Assembly (NCBI GenBank): GCA_964431735.1
Contig: CAYSLJ010000115.1
Coordinates: 1 to 22,992, forward strand
DNA length: 22,992 nucleotides
Origin: CALARM01 sp964431735
GTDB lineage: Bacteria > Vulcanimicrobiota > SpSt-956 > JAKJGF01
Direction: 5' to 3'
Both the position numbers and the translations under genes were made by a program. This document shows, in pieces, positions 22,872 to 22,992 of this stretch. The first letter of the stretch is position 1. Each line of letters opens with the position of its first letter. The notes beneath the pieces are model-generated. The model had not been told where the DNA came from, searched no databases, and worked only from the letters and a program-made list of their open reading frames with translations.

Positions 22872-22890
22872 CGCGTAACGCGTGACGGGA
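22861..22890. repeat. 7-bp tandem repeat, GTAACGC type
   Basis: GTGACGC GTAACGC GTAACGC GTGACGG is the reverse-strand equivalent of the ACGCGTT array at 16756. It supplies the last codons and the stop of the amidohydrolase gene. Confidence 0.8.
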
Positions 22891-22992
22891 GGAGACAAAA
22901 TCACAGATTCTCCGTTGTCGTATTTATCTCTGGCAGCACTAAGTACCGCAACAGGTAAATTGGTACCCAAAAAAAATATGGCACTCACTCCT
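22891..22992. other. Unassigned sequence at the right edge
   Basis: Both strands are open here. The minus strand reads FLGTNLPVAVLSAARDKY and could be the end of a gene entering from the right. The plus strand reads SPLSYLSLAALSTATGKL. Neither matches a family I know, and the minus frame runs through the repeat array into the amidohydrolase gene before it stops, so I make no gene call. Confidence 0.2.

Overview
The window is an AT-rich scaffold piece from an uncultured bacterium whose lineage I cannot name. The bacterial assignment rests on strong Shine-Dalgarno sequences, TATAAT boxes and an ssrA-like RNA. One cue cuts across it: the threonyl-tRNA synthetase is the archaeal type, with an archaeal-style N-terminal editing domain. 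Short intergenic arrays of 7-bp units and a run of 100 Ns inside a repeat-rich gene fit a metagenome-derived scaffold.

Region 1 (1-7.97 kb) is a duplicated accessory module. A two-gene minus-strand operon encodes a WD40-repeat protein with a C-terminal HExxH metallopeptidase-like domain, then a Ser/Thr kinase with a C-terminal receiver-like domain. To its right are two plus-strand Rpn/PD-(D/E)XK-type nuclease-like genes. Each is followed by a progressively shorter, convergent remnant of the same peptidase gene. A block of about 130-190 bp upstream of each nuclease-like gene is also duplicated. I read this as two and a half copies of one unit.

Region 2 (8.1-14.3 kb) is a plus-strand signalling cluster: a degenerate receiver/histidine-kinase-like membrane protein, a HEAT-repeat protein, a zinc-ribbon Ser/Thr kinase with a C-terminal membrane anchor, a membrane TPR protein with a beta-rich tail, two small unknown proteins and a YbjN-like protein. 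It ends with a 92-nt RNA gene that has both ends of a tmRNA and an encoded CCA, but no tag reading frame. Four transcription units and the RNA each follow the same promoter-like motif, TGACAC, with exactly 21 bp between TGACA and TATAAT (TAAAAT once). This shared spacing suggests one dedicated regulon and is, with the RNA, the most interesting signal here.

Region 3 (14.3-23 kb) is more ordinary: thrS, a small unknown gene, a GNAT acetyltransferase, the molybdopterin genes mogA/moaB and moeA, a protein made of about fifteen TPRs, and an AbgA-like M20 amidohydrolase. Its gene ends are decorated with 7-bp tandem repeats (ACGCATT, ACGCGTT, AGTGAGT, ACTTTTC types), and several stop codons lie in or beside them. 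These arrays are absent from the first 14 kb.
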